Of a stretch of DNA of 5,678 nucleotides, positions 5,619 through 5,678 are shown piece after piece. The stretch's first letter is position 1, and each line of letters starts with the position of its first letter. Source of the DNA: an uncultured bacterium (GTDB taxonomy: Bacteria; Hydrothermota; Tepidihabitantia; Tepidihabitantales; Tepidihabitantaceae). The stretch is from assembly GCA_937139435.1 (NCBI GenBank), contig CAKZPX010000138.1:1-5678 (forward strand). Reading direction: 5' to 3'. The notes under the pieces are model-generated. The model saw only the letters and a list, made by a program, of their open reading frames with translations, made no database searches and was not told where the DNA came from. The translations under genes were made by a program, and so were the position numbers.

Positions 5619-5678
5619 AGTCAAGACTGGTTAGCGTTGCTGATATCTTTCTCATCATATTTTTTCTTCTACTGGGTA
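5615..5678 (+). CDS. N-terminus of a small membrane protein, possibly NusG domain II protein (cut by window end)
   Basis: A frame opens at GTG 5615, overlapping the TGA of the radical SAM gene by 4 nt (GTGA), and stays open to the window end, giving 21 codons. The peptide starts with basic residues (MKSR) followed by a hydrophobic run, ADIFLIIFFLLLG, as expected of a signal anchor. This style, a short basic start then ADIxLI and a leucine-rich stretch, resembles the N-terminus of stand-alone NusG-domain-II membrane proteins. Those occur beside apbE and Gx/RnfG-like transporter genes in some bacteria. Only the membrane segment is visible, so the family is a guess. The coding call rests on the overlap, the uninterrupted frame and the hydrophobic pattern. 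No good Shine-Dalgarno sequence is seen at normal spacing, so it probably relies on coupling to the upstream gene. Confidence 0.6.
   Translation, partial: MKSRLVSVADIFLIIFFLLLG

Noticed and set aside
1..5678. CRISPR array, tRNA, rRNA or known riboswitch.
   Set aside because: No regularly spaced direct repeats, tRNA-like cloverleaf or rRNA motifs were seen on reading through both strands.

Overview
The window appears to come from a diderm (Gram-negative-type) bacterium. It encodes a MepM/ShyA-type LytM endopeptidase with an N-terminal membrane anchor, a probable ApbE lipoprotein, and the Lgt enzyme that lipidates lipoproteins. The genes are moderately GC-rich, and TTG or GTG starts are frequent. 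The gene style would fit a poorly cultured candidate lineage such as WOR-3/Stahlbacteria, but that placement is a guess; nothing here fixes taxonomy.

Positions 1-814 hold no intact gene. Roughly 102-593 is the C-terminal part of an ISL3-family transposase, broken by several frameshifts and in-frame stops and lower in GC than the rest. Downstream of it, 594-814 carries two consecutive sigma70-like promoter matches and a 9-bp inverted repeat, all upstream of lgt.

Positions 815-2352 (+) hold lgt and a comF-family phosphoribosyltransferase gene, 44 nt apart and probably co-transcribed. The comF gene converges on, and overlaps by 44 bp, the 3' end of a minus-strand M23 peptidase gene (2309-3574). 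That peptidase gene is divergent from a plus-strand operon: apbE (FAD:protein FMN transferase), a radical SAM gene of the AmmeMemoRadiSam group, and the first 21 codons of a membrane protein that may be a NusG-domain-II protein. The operon genes overlap by 4 nt each (TTGA, GTGA).

The theme is the cell envelope. Lgt would lipidate proteins such as the ApbE encoded here, the M23 enzyme would cut peptidoglycan, and ApbE would flavinylate an extracytoplasmic redox protein. The most interesting signals are: (i) the divergent M23/apbE promoter pair, whose predicted transcription starts fall at or within a few bases of both start codons, neither of which has a Shine-Dalgarno sequence, suggesting leaderless mRNAs; (ii) the tight coupling of apbE with an AmrS-type radical SAM gene and a NusG-II-like gene; (iii) a hairpin covering the comF ribosome-binding site. 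No CRISPR array, tRNA, rRNA or intact mobile element was seen.
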